This document shows positions 1-9,089 of a DNA stretch of 64,000 bases, piece after piece (positions within the stretch are counted from its first letter, which is position 1; each line of letters opens with the position of its first letter). The translations under genes were made by a program, and so were the position numbers. Source of the stretch: Roseovarius sp. (GTDB lineage: Bacteria > Pseudomonadota > Alphaproteobacteria > Rhodobacterales > Rhodobacteraceae); the NCBI RefSeq assembly GCF_027019125.1, contig NZ_JALUXE010000008.1:166783-230782 (forward strand), in the 5' to 3' direction. The notes beneath the pieces were generated by a model. It worked only from the letters and a program-made list of their open reading frames with translations, was not told where the DNA came from and did no database searches.

Positions 1-267
1 GATTACGCAGGAGCGATGCGCCATGCAAAGGGGCTTGAAGATGAGGCCGCGCTGCTGCAAGCGGCATGGCTTGCGCGGGATTGGCAAAATCTCTTGTCTT
101 CGGATGATCCGGCGACGCGAGAACTGGCTCAGGCCATGGCGCAAGCCGCGCCAGACAAATCCGGCGGGGTTCTGTCCTTCAATCGACAATTGATTGATCA
201 AAGCGTTGCAGCCCGCATTGCCTTGGGCGCGCTCTTGGCGCGTACCGATATTTCCAGTTCCCCCTGA
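1..267 (+). CDS. Hypothetical protein, probably the C-terminal part of a gene entering from the left
   Basis: An open frame runs from the window edge to a TGA at 265-267. The first ATG is at 16 and gives 83 residues. A purine-rich GGAG lies only about 2 bases before that ATG, too close for a normal ribosome-binding site, and the frame is open to base 1, so the real start is probably outside the window. The protein is Ala-rich and helical-looking with no signal peptide, membrane segment or motif I recognise. It precedes a lytic transglycosylase and flhA on the same strand, so a flagellar role is only a guess from position. Confidence 0.45.
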   Translation, partial: DYAGAMRHAKGLEDEAALLQAAWLARDWQNLLSSDDPATRELAQAMAQAAPDKSGGVLSFNRQLIDQSVAARIALGALLARTDISSSP

Positions 268-533
268 CAATCGCGCAGCAAGTTACCGAATCGCAAGAGA
301 TAGGGCGCAGGCTGGTACGCGAAGATTCTGAGAGCATGGGGCCGAGGCGACGGAAAGTCTTCGCCGAGGCTTTGGTCGCAACCGAGTTTGGAGCGTTCAT
401 GGCTGACCTACGGATCATGGGCCGCTTGTTTGGCGGACAGATTGTGTCTGGCATACTTCTGGCCCACGTGCCGCGTCGAAGGGGGCGGATGTGCGACCGT
501 CTAGGTTCACAGTCTGCCCCGATCAACTGGGTT

Positions 534-1259
534 ATGAAAAGCCTGACCCGCTTGGGGTACCTGCTCCGGCCCCTAGCGATCTGCAGTTATATGGGCGCGG
601 TTCAGGCCATGGCGACCCCTGTCGATCTTTGTGATGAGGCGGCCCGGCATGCGGCGGGAAACGCGGATGTTCCCACAAATGTGCTGCGCGCGATTGCAAG
701 AGCCGAAACGGGCCGTCTCGTCGCGGGCGAACTGCAGGCTTGGCCTTGGACCGTGAACTTGGAGGGCGACGGCTATTGGTTCGAGAGCGAAGCGGCGGCG
801 CTTGCCTTTGTGCGCAGCGCCTACGCTCGCGGCGCCCGCAGTTTCGACATTGGCTGCTTTCAGATCAACACCCGGTGGCACGGTGGAGCGTTCGACTCGT
901 TTGAGAGCATGTTCGATCCAAGGGAGAATGCGCTCTACGCTGCACGGTTTTTGGATGATTTACGGCGTGAGACGGGGACCTGGTCCAGCGCGATCGGGGC
1001 CTATCACTCCCGGAAGCCGCAGCGCGCCCAAGTCTATCGCGACCGGGTCGAAGACCTCTACGCTGGGCTGGATGGTATGCCGGCCCAAAAACCTGAAACA
1101 GCTATGCGGCACCGGTCTGCCGAGCCTGTCCCGCCTGGGAACGGCTATCCTTTGTTGCAGCATTCGGATGGTGTCTTGCGTCCGGGCTCTCTCGTGCCGA
1201 TCGGCGAAACGCGGCGCCATGTGATCAGGCTCGACCAAACAATCGCGGCAGGTTTTTAA
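534..1259 (+). CDS. Lytic transglycosylase (SLT domain), flagellar-type, exported
   Basis: A 241-residue exported murein-cleaving enzyme. The ATG at 534 is chosen because it begins a classical signal peptide (MKSLTR, then a hydrophobic core ending near VQA at about residue 25). The SLT fold follows: the catalytic Glu is in RAIARAETG (about Glu58), and FDIGCFQIN near residue 105 is the equivalent of the family's GLMQIN motif. It ends 3 bases before flhA. Lytic transglycosylases inside flagellar clusters (SltF in Rhodobacter) open peptidoglycan for the rod, and that is the inferred role here. The same frame is open upstream to about 198, so a longer N-terminus is possible but lacks a convincing start. 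Confidence 0.85.
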   Translation: MKSLTRLGYLLRPLAICSYMGAVQAMATPVDLCDEAARHAAGNADVPTNVLRAIARAETGRLVAGELQAWPWTVNLEGDGYWFESEAAALAFVRSAYARGARSFDIGCFQINTRWHGGAFDSFESMFDPRENALYAARFLDDLRRETGTWSSAIGAYHSRKPQRAQVYRDRVEDLYAGLDGMPAQKPETAMRHRSAEPVPPGNGYPLLQHSDGVLRPGSLVPIGETRRHVIRLDQTIAAGF

Positions 1260-1262
1260 AGC

Positions 1263-3347
1263 ATGGGCGACCTATCCATCAAATCGGTGTTTCAACCAAC
1301 GGTCCTTCTGGCACTCGCCCTGATGGCCGTGATCGTGATGATGATCCTGCCCGTTCCGGCATGGATGCTGGATGTCGGGCTGGCCGCGTCCTTTGCTCTT
1401 GCGATTCTGATTTTCACGATCACGCTCTTTATCGACAGGCCACTCGATTTTTCCGCATTTCCGACAATCCTGCTGGCGTCCCTGATGCTCCGACTGGCGC
1501 TCAACGTCTCCTCGACCAAGCTGATCATCGGAGAGGGTCACACCGGCACAGATGCCGCCGGAGAGGTGATTGAGGGATTTGCCAATTTCATCATCGGCGG
1601 CAACGTGCTCTTGGGGCTCGTCGTGTTTCTGGTGCTGTTGATCGTCAATTTTCTGGTGATCACCAAAGGTGCCGCGCGCATGGCGGAAGTGGGCGCGCGC
1701 TTTGCCCTTGATGCCATGCCGGGCAAGCAGCTTGCGATTGACAGCGACATGTCGGCGGGCGCCATCAATCATCAGGAGGCCAAGGAACGGCGAGAGAGAG
1801 AGCAACAGGAAACCACCTTCTTCGGATCGCTCGACGGGGCCTCGAAATTCGTCAAGGGCGATGCGGTTGCCGGCCTTTTGATCACGCTTCTGAACTTTCT
1901 GGTCGGTCTCGTGATTGGCATCGCGATGCATGACATGCCGATCGGTCAAGCCTTTGAAACCTATACGATCCTGACGATCGGCGACGGGCTCGTGACCCAG
2001 ATTCCCGCGGTCATCATCTCAATCGCCGCGGCTCTGTTGCTGGCACGAGGCGGCAACAAGGGCGCGACGGATCTGGCGATTTCCGAGCAGATTGGCCGCC
2101 ATCCAAGGGCGTTGGCAACGGTTGCGGTTTTGATGGGGCTGTTCGCGCTCGTCCCGGGCCTGCCGTTTGTGCCTTTCTTACTCGGCGGTGTCGGATTGGC
2201 CGCTTTGGCCTTTGCCAGCCATCGCAACCGGGTCCTGGACGCGGCTGCCCCGGCCGAGGATGTCGCCCCGGCAACTGCGCCGGTCAGGTCGATGGGCGAT
2301 ATCCTCGAATTGGATGACATTCACGTGGAGTTTGCCCCGGATATCGTCAACATGGTGCTTGATCCCGGTGTCGGCCTCGAGGCGCGCATCACCAATATGC
2401 GCCAGTATGTTGCAACGACATACGGGATCATCCTCTCGGATATCCGGTTGACCGATGATCCCGGGATGCCGCCCGGCAGCTACCTCATCCGCATTCAAGG
2501 GGTCGAGCGGGCGCGGGCGTTCTTGCGGGATAATCACCTTCTCGCCCTCGATCCCGAGCACTACCCCTCGCTGGCGCCGGGTGAAACGGTCAAGGAACCG
2601 GTTTATGGCGCGCCGGCACGTTGGATACCGGCATCCGAACAGGATCGCGCGGCGCTCTCCGGGGTCACTCTGGTGGCTCCTCCCGAGGTGCTGGCAACGC
2701 ATCTGCTCGAAGTAATTCGTCGCAATCTAAGCCGATTGCTGACGATGAAGACCATGCGGCGTCTGCTCGATGAAATGGTGAACCTCTCTGACAAGGGCAG
2801 GTCAGAGGCCAATCGCAAGCTGCTGGAAGAGATGATCCCGGACCGGGTCGCACCGGATTTGCTGCATGCCGTGCTGCGTCTCCTGCTGGCGGAACAGGTC
2901 TCGGTCCGGAACCTGCCGCTCATTCTTGAGGCCATTGCCGAATCCCGCCACTTGGGTCCTCAGCCCGAGACGATATGCGAGCATGTGCGCCAGAGGCTGG
3001 GGTTTCAGTTGGTGGCGGGGTTGCAACGCCCCGATGGCAGCCTGCCCCTGATCCAGCTTGCTCCGGAATGGGAGGATACATTCGCAACCTATGAGATGAA
3101 CGGCGAGCGCGGTCGGTCCGATGTCGCCTTGCCACCAGAGCAATTCAGCGCATTGACGGCCGGCGTGGCCGAGCAGGTGCACCTGGCCGGGGAAAGGGGG
3201 CTATCGCCCGCCCTCGTCACCTCGACCTTGCGCCGGCGGTTTCTGCGCACGCTCTTGAGCGCGAGGAACGTCAACGTCCCGGTTCTGAGTTTTGAAGAGA
3301 TCGGGTTCGAGGTCAAACCGTCGCTTGTTGGGGTGGTACGCGCGTGA
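1263..3347 (+). CDS. flhA: Flagellar export gate protein FlhA
   Basis: A 694-residue FlhA of usual length. Membrane helices fill about the first 320 residues, including the conserved loop with PGKQLAIDSDMSAGAIN (FHIPEP family signature region). A large cytosolic domain follows that forms the nonameric ring docking export substrates and chaperones. It belongs to the flagellar type III export apparatus in the inner membrane with FlhB, FliP, FliQ and FliR. It starts 3 bases after the transglycosylase stop and overlaps fliR by 4 bases (GTGA), indicating translational coupling in one operon. Confidence 0.97.
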   Translation: MGDLSIKSVFQPTVLLALALMAVIVMMILPVPAWMLDVGLAASFALAILIFTITLFIDRPLDFSAFPTILLASLMLRLALNVSSTKLIIGEGHTGTDAAGEVIEGFANFIIGGNVLLGLVVFLVLLIVNFLVITKGAARMAEVGARFALDAMPGKQLAIDSDMSAGAINHQEAKERREREQQETTFFGSLDGASKFVKGDAVAGLLITLLNFLVGLVIGIAMHDMPIGQAFETYTILTIGDGLVTQIPAVIISIAAALLLARGGNKGATDLAISEQIGRHPRALATVAVLMGLFALVPGLPFVPFLLGGVGLAALAFASHRNRVLDAAAPAEDVAPATAPVRSMGDILELDDIHVEFAPDIVNMVLDPGVGLEARITNMRQYVATTYGIILSDIRLTDDPGMPPGSYLIRIQGVERARAFLRDNHLLALDPEHYPSLAPGETVKEPVYGAPARWIPASEQDRAALSGVTLVAPPEVLATHLLEVIRRNLSRLLTMKTMRRLLDEMVNLSDKGRSEANRKLLEEMIPDRVAPDLLHAVLRLLLAEQVSVRNLPLILEAIAESRHLGPQPETICEHVRQRLGFQLVAGLQRPDGSLPLIQLAPEWEDTFATYEMNGERGRSDVALPPEQFSALTAGVAEQVHLAGERGLSPALVTSTLRRRFLRTLLSARNVNVPVLSFEEIGFEVKPSLVGVVRA

Positions 3348-4108
3348 CATCTCTTGCGCAGGTCATTCAACTGTCGATGGACATGCTTTGGCTGCACGCA
3401 GGCGTGTTCCTGCGGGTGGCGCCGATCATCGGTCTCTTGCCGGGATTTGGCGAGGCCTCTCTTCCGATGCGGATCAAGTTGGCCCTTGCCATCGCCTTCA
3501 CGCTGATCGTAACCCCCGTGCTGTCGCCTGACCCGACGGCTCAGGTGCATGCGCCGACAGTGGGTCTTGTCCTGTCCGAAACGATCATCGGCGTCGCTCT
3601 CGGTCTCGCCTTGCGGTTCTTTCTGATGGCCTTGCAGATGGCAGGGTCAATTGCGGCGCAGTCAACCTCGCTGGCGCAGATCCTTGGGAATGCCGGGCAG
3701 ACGCCGCTCCCGGCCATTGGTCATCTCCTCGCAACGGGGGGCGTGGCCCTCATGATGATCATGGGAGTGCATGTCCGCGTGACAGAGATGATCGTGCTGA
3801 GTTACACGGTGTTTCCGGTTGCGGAGCTTCCGGATATCGGGGCTCTGTCGCAATGGGGCGTGGCCCGGATTGCGCAGGCGTTTTCCTTCGGCTTTTCTCT
3901 TGCCGCGCCCTTTGTTCTTGTCTCGGCTCTCTACAATCTGACCTTGGGTATCATCAATCGGGCGATGCCGCAGTTGATGGTTGTTATGGTCGGAGCCCCG
4001 GTGATCATGGCCCTCACACTCTTTCTGCTGATGCTGGTGGTGCCCACGATGCTGGTGGTTTGGCTGGGGGCATTTCAGAATTTTGTCGCGAACCCGTTCG
4101 GAGGATAG
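3344..4108 (+). CDS. fliR: Flagellar export gate protein FliR
   Basis: A 254-residue multi-pass membrane protein with the FliR/YscT pattern of six to eight hydrophobic segments. RVAPIIGLLPGFGEASLPMRIK near residue 25 is the conserved N-terminal loop. FliR forms part of the FliPQR export pore. It starts with GTG inside the last codons of flhA (GTGA overlap) and is followed after 2 bases by flhB, so gate components flhA-fliR-flhB are made in sequence. fliQ is in the opposing operon nearby and fliP is not in the window. Confidence 0.96.
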   Translation: MTSLAQVIQLSMDMLWLHAGVFLRVAPIIGLLPGFGEASLPMRIKLALAIAFTLIVTPVLSPDPTAQVHAPTVGLVLSETIIGVALGLALRFFLMALQMAGSIAAQSTSLAQILGNAGQTPLPAIGHLLATGGVALMMIMGVHVRVTEMIVLSYTVFPVAELPDIGALSQWGVARIAQAFSFGFSLAAPFVLVSALYNLTLGIINRAMPQLMVVMVGAPVIMALTLFLLMLVVPTMLVVWLGAFQNFVANPFGG

Positions 4109-4110
4109 CG

Positions 4111-5199
4111 ATGGAAGGGCAAGAGGACGACTCTGACAAGACGTTCGAGGCGACACAACACAAGCTGGACGAGGCCCGCAAGAAAGGCGAGTTTGCGCGC
4201 TCTGCCGATCTGAACTCCGCGGGATCATACGCCGGGTTATTGCTCGCTCTTGTCGGGGCGGGCGGTTTGCTGCTGGAGAAGGTTGGCGGCAATCTCTTGG
4301 CCCTGTTGGACCAGTCCGATCACTTGGCCCCCCTCGTGTTTCAGGGCGGTCGCGCTGCCTCGGCGTTGGGCGATATGGCGGGGCAGATCGTGCTCGGCCT
4401 GTCCCTGTTTCTCATCTTGCCAATGGCGCTCACACTTGCGGCCGTGATCGCACAACGCGCGTTTGTGGTGGCCCCAAACAAGCTGGAACCAAGATTGTCG
4501 CGTCTCAATCCGGTCGAGAACGCCAAGAACAAGTTCGGGGCGGCGGGTCTCTTCGAATTTGCCAAGAGTTTTGCGAAGTTGGGTCTCTACGGCCTTCTGC
4601 TTGGAGGGTTCCTGTCCTATCGGTTGCCTGACATGGTAAGCGCCGTGCATGCAGAAGCCCCGATCATCGGCGCGGTGATGGGGGCGATGATGGTCGATTT
4701 CCTGACTCTTGTCTTGCTGATCACCCTCGCCGTCGGCGGGCTTGATTACCTCTGGCAGCATTTTGATCACCTCCGGCGTCAGAGGATGTCACATAAGGAC
4801 ATGCGCGACGAGCAAAAGCAGAATGATGGCGATCCCACCGTAAAGCAGCAGCGCCGGCGCCGCGCCACGGAATTGGCATCCGGCAGCATGATGGCGGATG
4901 TGCCGACGGCCGATGTGGTGATCGTCAACCCTACCCATTTTGCCGTGGCCCTGAAATGGAGCCGCAAGCCGGGCGCTGCCCCAATCTGTGTCGCCAAAGG
5001 CATGGATCACATCGCGCTCGCGATCCGCGACCTTGCTCGTGACAACGGCGTGCCTGTCCTGTCGGATGCGCCCACCGCGCGCGCGCTGCACGCCACGACA
5101 GAGATCGGCCAGGAAATTGAACCCATGCATTATGCCGCGGTGGCCGTCGCCATCCGCTTTGCCGAAGACATGCGGCGCAAGGCAAGGAGTTTTGGATGA
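4111..5199 (+). CDS. flhB: Flagellar export switch protein FlhB
   Basis: A 362-residue FlhB. The frame is open upstream, but the start at ATG 4111 is set by the family N-terminus (DKTFEATQHKLDEARKKGE). Four hydrophobic segments precede a cytosolic domain with the autocleavage motif NPTH at residues 273-276. Cleavage there switches export from rod/hook to filament substrates, in concert with FliK (encoded at 41.2 kb in this window). Its last codons overlap the next gene (ATGA at 5196-5199). Confidence 0.97.
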   Translation: MEGQEDDSDKTFEATQHKLDEARKKGEFARSADLNSAGSYAGLLLALVGAGGLLLEKVGGNLLALLDQSDHLAPLVFQGGRAASALGDMAGQIVLGLSLFLILPMALTLAAVIAQRAFVVAPNKLEPRLSRLNPVENAKNKFGAAGLFEFAKSFAKLGLYGLLLGGFLSYRLPDMVSAVHAEAPIIGAVMGAMMVDFLTLVLLITLAVGGLDYLWQHFDHLRRQRMSHKDMRDEQKQNDGDPTVKQQRRRRATELASGSMMADVPTADVVIVNPTHFAVALKWSRKPGAAPICVAKGMDHIALAIRDLARDNGVPVLSDAPTARALHATTEIGQEIEPMHYAAVAVAIRFAEDMRRKARSFG

Positions 5200-5624
5200 C
5201 CTCCCGAAGCGAGGCCGACATGGTCGCCCTGACAGAGGCGCTCTACCGCGCGGACTCGGCCAGAATGCAAAGGCTGCTTGCGGAAGAGGCGGGTTTGCGC
5301 GCTGACCTTCGGCAGCTTGAAACGATGCGCCGCACCGCAGGCGAGATGCCCCAAGAGGATGCAAGCGGATATCGTGCGGTCGGCGCGGATCTCTTGTGGC
5401 AGGGATGGATCGGGCAGAGCAAGGCGCGGCTGCATTCCGAACTCGCGCGCGTTCTGGGGCGCAAGGGGCAACTTGGCCGGGAACTGCGTCGCAGTTTTGG
5501 CAAGTATCAGGCGGCGACCCAGCTCTCGGAAGACGAGGCGCGGCGCGTCGTGCAACGGCGCGACATGGCGCGGACCGCGCTTTTGGACAGTCTCGCTCAG
5601 CTTTTGCGGACGTCCCCGGACTGA
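5196..5624 (+). CDS. Small coiled-coil protein of the flagellar operon, FliJ-like candidate
   Basis: A 142-residue soluble, charged, strongly helical protein with long stretches of Leu/Ala heptads separated by Arg and Glu, and no signal peptide. It is translationally coupled to flhB by an ATGA overlap and is the last gene of the rightward operon. I do not recognise a named family from sequence alone. Size, helical character and position beside export-gate genes suggest a FliJ-type escort or stalk protein, and no other fliJ is visible near fliI in this window. This is inference from context, not from a motif. Confidence 0.7.
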   Translation: MTSRSEADMVALTEALYRADSARMQRLLAEEAGLRADLRQLETMRRTAGEMPQEDASGYRAVGADLLWQGWIGQSKARLHSELARVLGRKGQLGRELRRSFGKYQAATQLSEDEARRVVQRRDMARTALLDSLAQLLRTSPD

Positions 5625-5634
5625 CTGTCGTCGT

Positions 5635-6117
5635 TCAGATGTCCTGGCGTGCGATTTCGGTGATCAGAATTCCGAGGATCGCATCCCCCAGCACCTCGCT
5701 TGCAGCTTCGGCCAACGCCAGGCGCAGAACATCCATGTTCCGGGCTTTGGTGAACTCTCCGTCAAAGCCTCCCCGGTTGGCGTGATTGAAAAGCGCTTGC
5801 AACAGGACATCCCGCAGCTTCGGTTCTCGGTCATAGATCTCCGATGTGCGACCTGCGGCGGTTTCAACGCTGAGTGACAGCACCATCAGCGCAGTGATCC
5901 TGTCTTTGGCAACCAGCGGGATGACAAACTGATTGTTGAGTTTCACGATTTCACTGGCAACGGGGGCTTCTGGCACCGATGCTGCATGATCCGCGCCGTG
6001 CATGGCCGGGCTTTCCGCCTGCGCGCTCTCGGTCTCGGGTCGGAGCAAAATGCCTGCTCCGGCCCCGGCAGCCAAACCGAACAACAGCAAGAGTAATGGC
6101 AGCAGTTTCGCGAGCAT
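5635..6117 (-). CDS. fliL: FliL-like flagellar basal-body associated protein
   Basis: A 160-residue single-pass inner-membrane protein. There is an N-terminal transmembrane segment (about residues 4-25), a short low-complexity linker, then a periplasmic domain with VKLNNQFVIPLV and a C-terminal ILITEIARQD, matching the FliL pattern in which the last residues form the ring interface. FliL surrounds stators and modulates torque. It is the last gene of the leftward flgB-to-fliL operon, 24 bases after flgH, and converges tail to tail with the FliJ-like gene at 5624. Confidence 0.85.
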   Translation of the reverse strand: MLAKLLPLLLLLFGLAAGAGAGILLRPETESAQAESPAMHGADHAASVPEAPVASEIVKLNNQFVIPLVAKDRITALMVLSLSVETAAGRTSEIYDREPKLRDVLLQALFNHANRGGFDGEFTKARNMDVLRLALAEAASEVLGDAILGILITEIARQDI

Positions 6118-6141
6118 GGTGGTCGGTCCTCACACTGGGAT

Positions 6142-6876
6142 TCAGAAGGGCAGAAGACCGTCGAGCAATTGCTGGCCGATCCTGGGTTGCTGAACATCGG
6201 TGATCTGGCCGCGCCCCCCATAGGAAATCCGTGCGGCCGCGATCTTGTCATAGGTGATTTCGTTCTGGCGCGAGATATCTTCGGGGCGCACAAAGCCGGA
6301 CACCAGAAGTTCCCGCAGCTCGAAATTGACCCGCACCTCTTGAGACCCTTGGATCTCGAGCACCCCGTTGGGCAGGACCTGCATCACGGTCGCGGCCACG
6401 CGCAGGGTCAGCTCCTCACTCCGGCTGACAGACCCCTCTCCGCCCGATTGGCTGCTGGAATTGAGACCGGCGGCCCGGTCGAGGCTGGCCCCCTCGGGAA
6501 GCTTGCGGTTGATCCGTTGCGGAATGCCGAAGAGATCCGGGATCGCAAGGCTCTCGGCCCCGTCCCGAGAGCGCGATGTGGAGTTCGAGATCTGCGCCTC
6601 TTCGTCAATCTCAATGACAACGGTCATGATATCGCCGCGCCGGGCTGCGCGCCGGTCTCCCAAGAGGGATTGCTTGCCACCGCTCCAGAGCGAGGCCTGT
6701 CGAAAGGGCGTGTCTTGCGCGGTGCTGCGCGGCAAGCCCGGATTGAGCATGGCAAGCTGTTCGGTGGAGTTCATCGTCGGCGTAAAGCTGGGCGGCTTGC
6801 CGAGATGGTCGAGACGCGCGCAGGCGGCGCCGAGCAGAACCACACCAAATACAGTGACAAAACGAAAGGCGGGCAT
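6142..6876 (-). CDS. flgH: Flagellar L-ring lipoprotein FlgH
   Basis: A 244-residue outer-membrane L-ring protein. A lipoprotein signal peptide ends in LGAAC with the lipidated Cys at residue 19. The body contains the conserved GDIMTVVIEIDEEAQISN stretch and a C-terminal region ending in RIGQQLLDGLLPF, both typical of FlgH. It forms the bushing around the distal rod with FlgI, which is not in the window. It lies 8 bases downstream of flgA in the same operon. Confidence 0.96.
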   Translation of the reverse strand: MPAFRFVTVFGVVLLGAACARLDHLGKPPSFTPTMNSTEQLAMLNPGLPRSTAQDTPFRQASLWSGGKQSLLGDRRAARRGDIMTVVIEIDEEAQISNSTSRSRDGAESLAIPDLFGIPQRINRKLPEGASLDRAAGLNSSSQSGGEGSVSRSEELTLRVAATVMQVLPNGVLEIQGSQEVRVNFELRELLVSGFVRPEDISRQNEITYDKIAAARISYGGRGQITDVQQPRIGQQLLDGLLPF

Positions 6877-6884
6877 GGCGGCTC

Positions 6885-7304
6885 CTATTGAGAAACGAGT
6901 ATTCGGCCGCTCGCCGTCACGCGCCCAGAGACCGTGGCGCGTGACGCGAGGTTCATGACGCGGACCTGATCCCCGATCCCCGCCCGGTCGAGCGAGCGAC
7001 CCTCGGTCATGATCTCGAGACCGCCGCGCGAATACATCAGCGGCACGACTTGATTGCGTTCGATCACGGCGGGTGGTCCGACATCGCCCGGGCGCACCGG
7101 CCGCCCTGCATAGAGGGCAACACGCGCCTCTTGTCCGATCAAGTCCGCCAGCGTGACCTCGCTCTGGTCTGTGCCCTCTTGAAGCAACAGGTCGGACGGT
7201 CCGAGGATCTCCTGGGGGCGGATCGTGCGGGCGGCGATGATCACATCTGCCAGAGCGGGACCGCCGAGGAACAGGCCGAGAATGAGGGAAAGCAGCCGCA
7301 TCAC
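6885..7304 (-). CDS. flgA: P-ring assembly chaperone FlgA
   Basis: A 139-residue periplasmic protein with a signal peptide (cleavage near GPALA, residue 19) and the SAF-like C-terminal domain of FlgA, including RPGDVGPPAVIERNQVV and the final ASRATVSGRVTASGRILV. It is short compared with enteric FlgA, as in other alphaproteobacteria. FlgA helps FlgI assemble into the P ring. The start codon overlaps the end of flgG (ATGA), which shows coupling within the rod/ring operon. Confidence 0.93.
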   Translation of the reverse strand: MMRLLSLILGLFLGGPALADVIIAARTIRPQEILGPSDLLLQEGTDQSEVTLADLIGQEARVALYAGRPVRPGDVGPPAVIERNQVVPLMYSRGGLEIMTEGRSLDRAGIGDQVRVMNLASRATVSGRVTASGRILVSQ

Positions 7305-8086
7305 CGCACCTGTGTCGTGGCGCTGAGCATTTGGTCGGCGGCAGTGATGACCTTGGCGTTCAGCTCATAGCCCCGTTGAGCTTCGATCAACTCGGTGATC
7401 TCGCGCACGGGATCGACCGAACTGTCTTCGAGATAGCCTTGGCGCAGCGTGCCCAAACCATCCTGTCCGGCGGTGGTCACATTCGCGGGGCCAGAGGCCT
7501 CGGTCTCGACAAAGAGATTGCCGCCGATGGCCTCAAGCCCCTTGGGGTTGGTAAAGCCGACAAGGTCGATCTGACCGAGCAACTGTGCTTGGGCCGTATC
7601 CTGAAAGAACGCAAAAACCTCGCCTTCGGCGTTTACGGTGATGCTGCGGGCATCCTCTGGGATGGTGATTTCGGGGGCGACGGGAAAGCCTTCGGAATTG
7701 ACGATGACCCCATCCGCCGAGCGTTTGAGAGCGCCGTCGCGCGTATAGCCAGACTGGCCCGAGGGCAATCGGACCTCGAGATAGCCGCTCCCGTCGATGG
7801 CGAGGTCGAGATCGCCATTGGTCTGGGTCAGCGACCCTTGCGCCAGTTGCACGGAAATCGCCGAAGGCCGCACGCCGAGGCCCAGTTGCACCCCCGTAGG
7901 CAGGACCGTGCCATCGGTGGCATTGATAGTGCCCGCGCGCGCCAGTTGCTGATAATGCAGATCGGCGAATTCCGCCCGGCGCGCGTTATAGCCGGTGGTG
8001 GACATATTGGCGAGGTTGTTCGAGATCGTCTCGACCCGCATCTGCTGGGCGGCCATTCCGGTGGCGGGGATCTTGAGGATATGCAT
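7301..8086 (-). CDS. flgG: Distal rod protein FlgG
   Basis: A 261-residue rod/hook-family protein. The N-terminus has the Flg_bb_rod motif (MRVETISNNLANMSTTGYNA) and the C-terminus has the helix GYLEDSSVDPVREITELIEAQRGYELNAKV, both conserved in FlgG. The distal rod polymerises through the P and L rings. It follows flgF by 14 bases, and the pair flgF-flgG is the normal order for the proximal and distal rod genes. Confidence 0.97.
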   Translation of the reverse strand: MHILKIPATGMAAQQMRVETISNNLANMSTTGYNARRAEFADLHYQQLARAGTINATDGTVLPTGVQLGLGVRPSAISVQLAQGSLTQTNGDLDLAIDGSGYLEVRLPSGQSGYTRDGALKRSADGVIVNSEGFPVAPEITIPEDARSITVNAEGEVFAFFQDTAQAQLLGQIDLVGFTNPKGLEAIGGNLFVETEASGPANVTTAGQDGLGTLRQGYLEDSSVDPVREITELIEAQRGYELNAKVITAADQMLSATTQVR

Positions 8087-8100
8087 GGCGTGCTCCTGGC

Positions 8101-8814
8101 TTATCGGATGAAGGACTCGAGTGCGGAGGTCACGCGCTCATGTTCGCTATCGAGAAAGCTCTGGCCCATCTCATAGGCGCGCTGCACCTCGATCATGCGG
8201 GCGACCTGGCCGATGGGATCGACATTGGCACCCTCCAGAAACCCTTGGTGGATGCGACCCTCTTCGACCGGTTCAATTCCGCCATCGGCGCGGAACATGA
8301 CGCCATCCTCGCGGACCATGTCAAAGCCGTCGACGGGGCGCACCAGACCGATCTGAGCCAGGGGGCGTCCATTGTCGCTCAGCGTGCCGTCAGGCGAGAG
8401 ACCGATACTGGTAGAGTCGGGCGGAATGAATATCGGTGCCCCGCCAGCATCCAGCACCCGAAACCCGTCAGGCGTCACCAGATCGCCCTGGGCCGAGAGC
8501 ATGAAATTGCCTGCGCGCGTGAGGCGTTCGCCCGAAGGGGTCTCGATCAGGAAAAAGCCCTCTCCCTCGATGGCCAGATCAAGCATGCCGCCAGTGGGGC
8601 CAAGCGGCCCCTGCAGCATGGAGGTCATCCGCACATTGCCGCGTGCCATCGAGAGCGAGGGACCGCCTTCGGTGCGCCTGACGAATTCGGAAAAGATCAG
8701 CCCCTCCTGACGATAGCCGGTGGTTGCGGCATTGGCGATGTTGTTGGCGACAACCTGCAGTTCGCGCAAAAGCCCGGTCTGTCGGGTGAGCGTCGTGTAA
8801 CCTGCGCTTTCCAT
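8101..8814 (-). CDS. flgF: Proximal rod protein FlgF
   Basis: A 237-residue rod protein with the N-terminal rod motif (LQVVANNIANAATTGYRQEG), a central beta-rich region, and a C-terminal GFLEGANVDPIGQVARMIEVQRAYE. The start MESAGYTTLTRQTG matches family starts. FlgF forms a short segment between the proximal rod and the FlgG distal rod. It begins 1 base after the fliQ stop, so the operon is tightly packed. Confidence 0.95.
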   Translation of the reverse strand: MESAGYTTLTRQTGLLRELQVVANNIANAATTGYRQEGLIFSEFVRRTEGGPSLSMARGNVRMTSMLQGPLGPTGGMLDLAIEGEGFFLIETPSGERLTRAGNFMLSAQGDLVTPDGFRVLDAGGAPIFIPPDSTSIGLSPDGTLSDNGRPLAQIGLVRPVDGFDMVREDGVMFRADGGIEPVEEGRIHQGFLEGANVDPIGQVARMIEVQRAYEMGQSFLDSEHERVTSALESFIR

Positions 8815-8815
8815 C

Positions 8816-9085
8816 TCAGCCTCCTGTGATGATCGGGATGAGCCGGTCCTGAAAGAATGTGACCAGCGTTTGCGTCATGAACCCCATGGTGATCCAGAAT
8901 ACGACGATGATCGCGCCCAGCTTGGGCACGAAGGTCAGGGTCAGTTCCTGTATCGAGGTGAGGGCCTGAAAGAGCCCGACCACGAGTCCCGCCACCAGCG
9001 CCACGGCGAGGATGGGCAAAGAGATGATGACCGATATCCAGAGGGTTTCGCGCAACGTGTCAAAGAACAGGACCTCGTTCAGCAT
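8816..9085 (-). CDS. fliQ: Flagellar export gate protein FliQ
   Basis: An 89-residue two-helix membrane protein. The frame is open upstream, but the internal ATG at 9085 gives the canonical N-terminus MLNEVLFFDTLRETLW and the expected length. It starts 4 bases after fliE ends. Both hydrophobic segments are obvious (SVIISLPILAVALVAGLVVG and the segment around IIVVFWITMGF), separated by QALTSIQELTLTFVPK, a FliQ/SctS hallmark. It joins FliP and FliR in the export pore. Confidence 0.95.
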   Translation of the reverse strand: MLNEVLFFDTLRETLWISVIISLPILAVALVAGLVVGLFQALTSIQELTLTFVPKLGAIIVVFWITMGFMTQTLVTFFQDRLIPIITGG

Positions 9086-9089
9086 CGGA

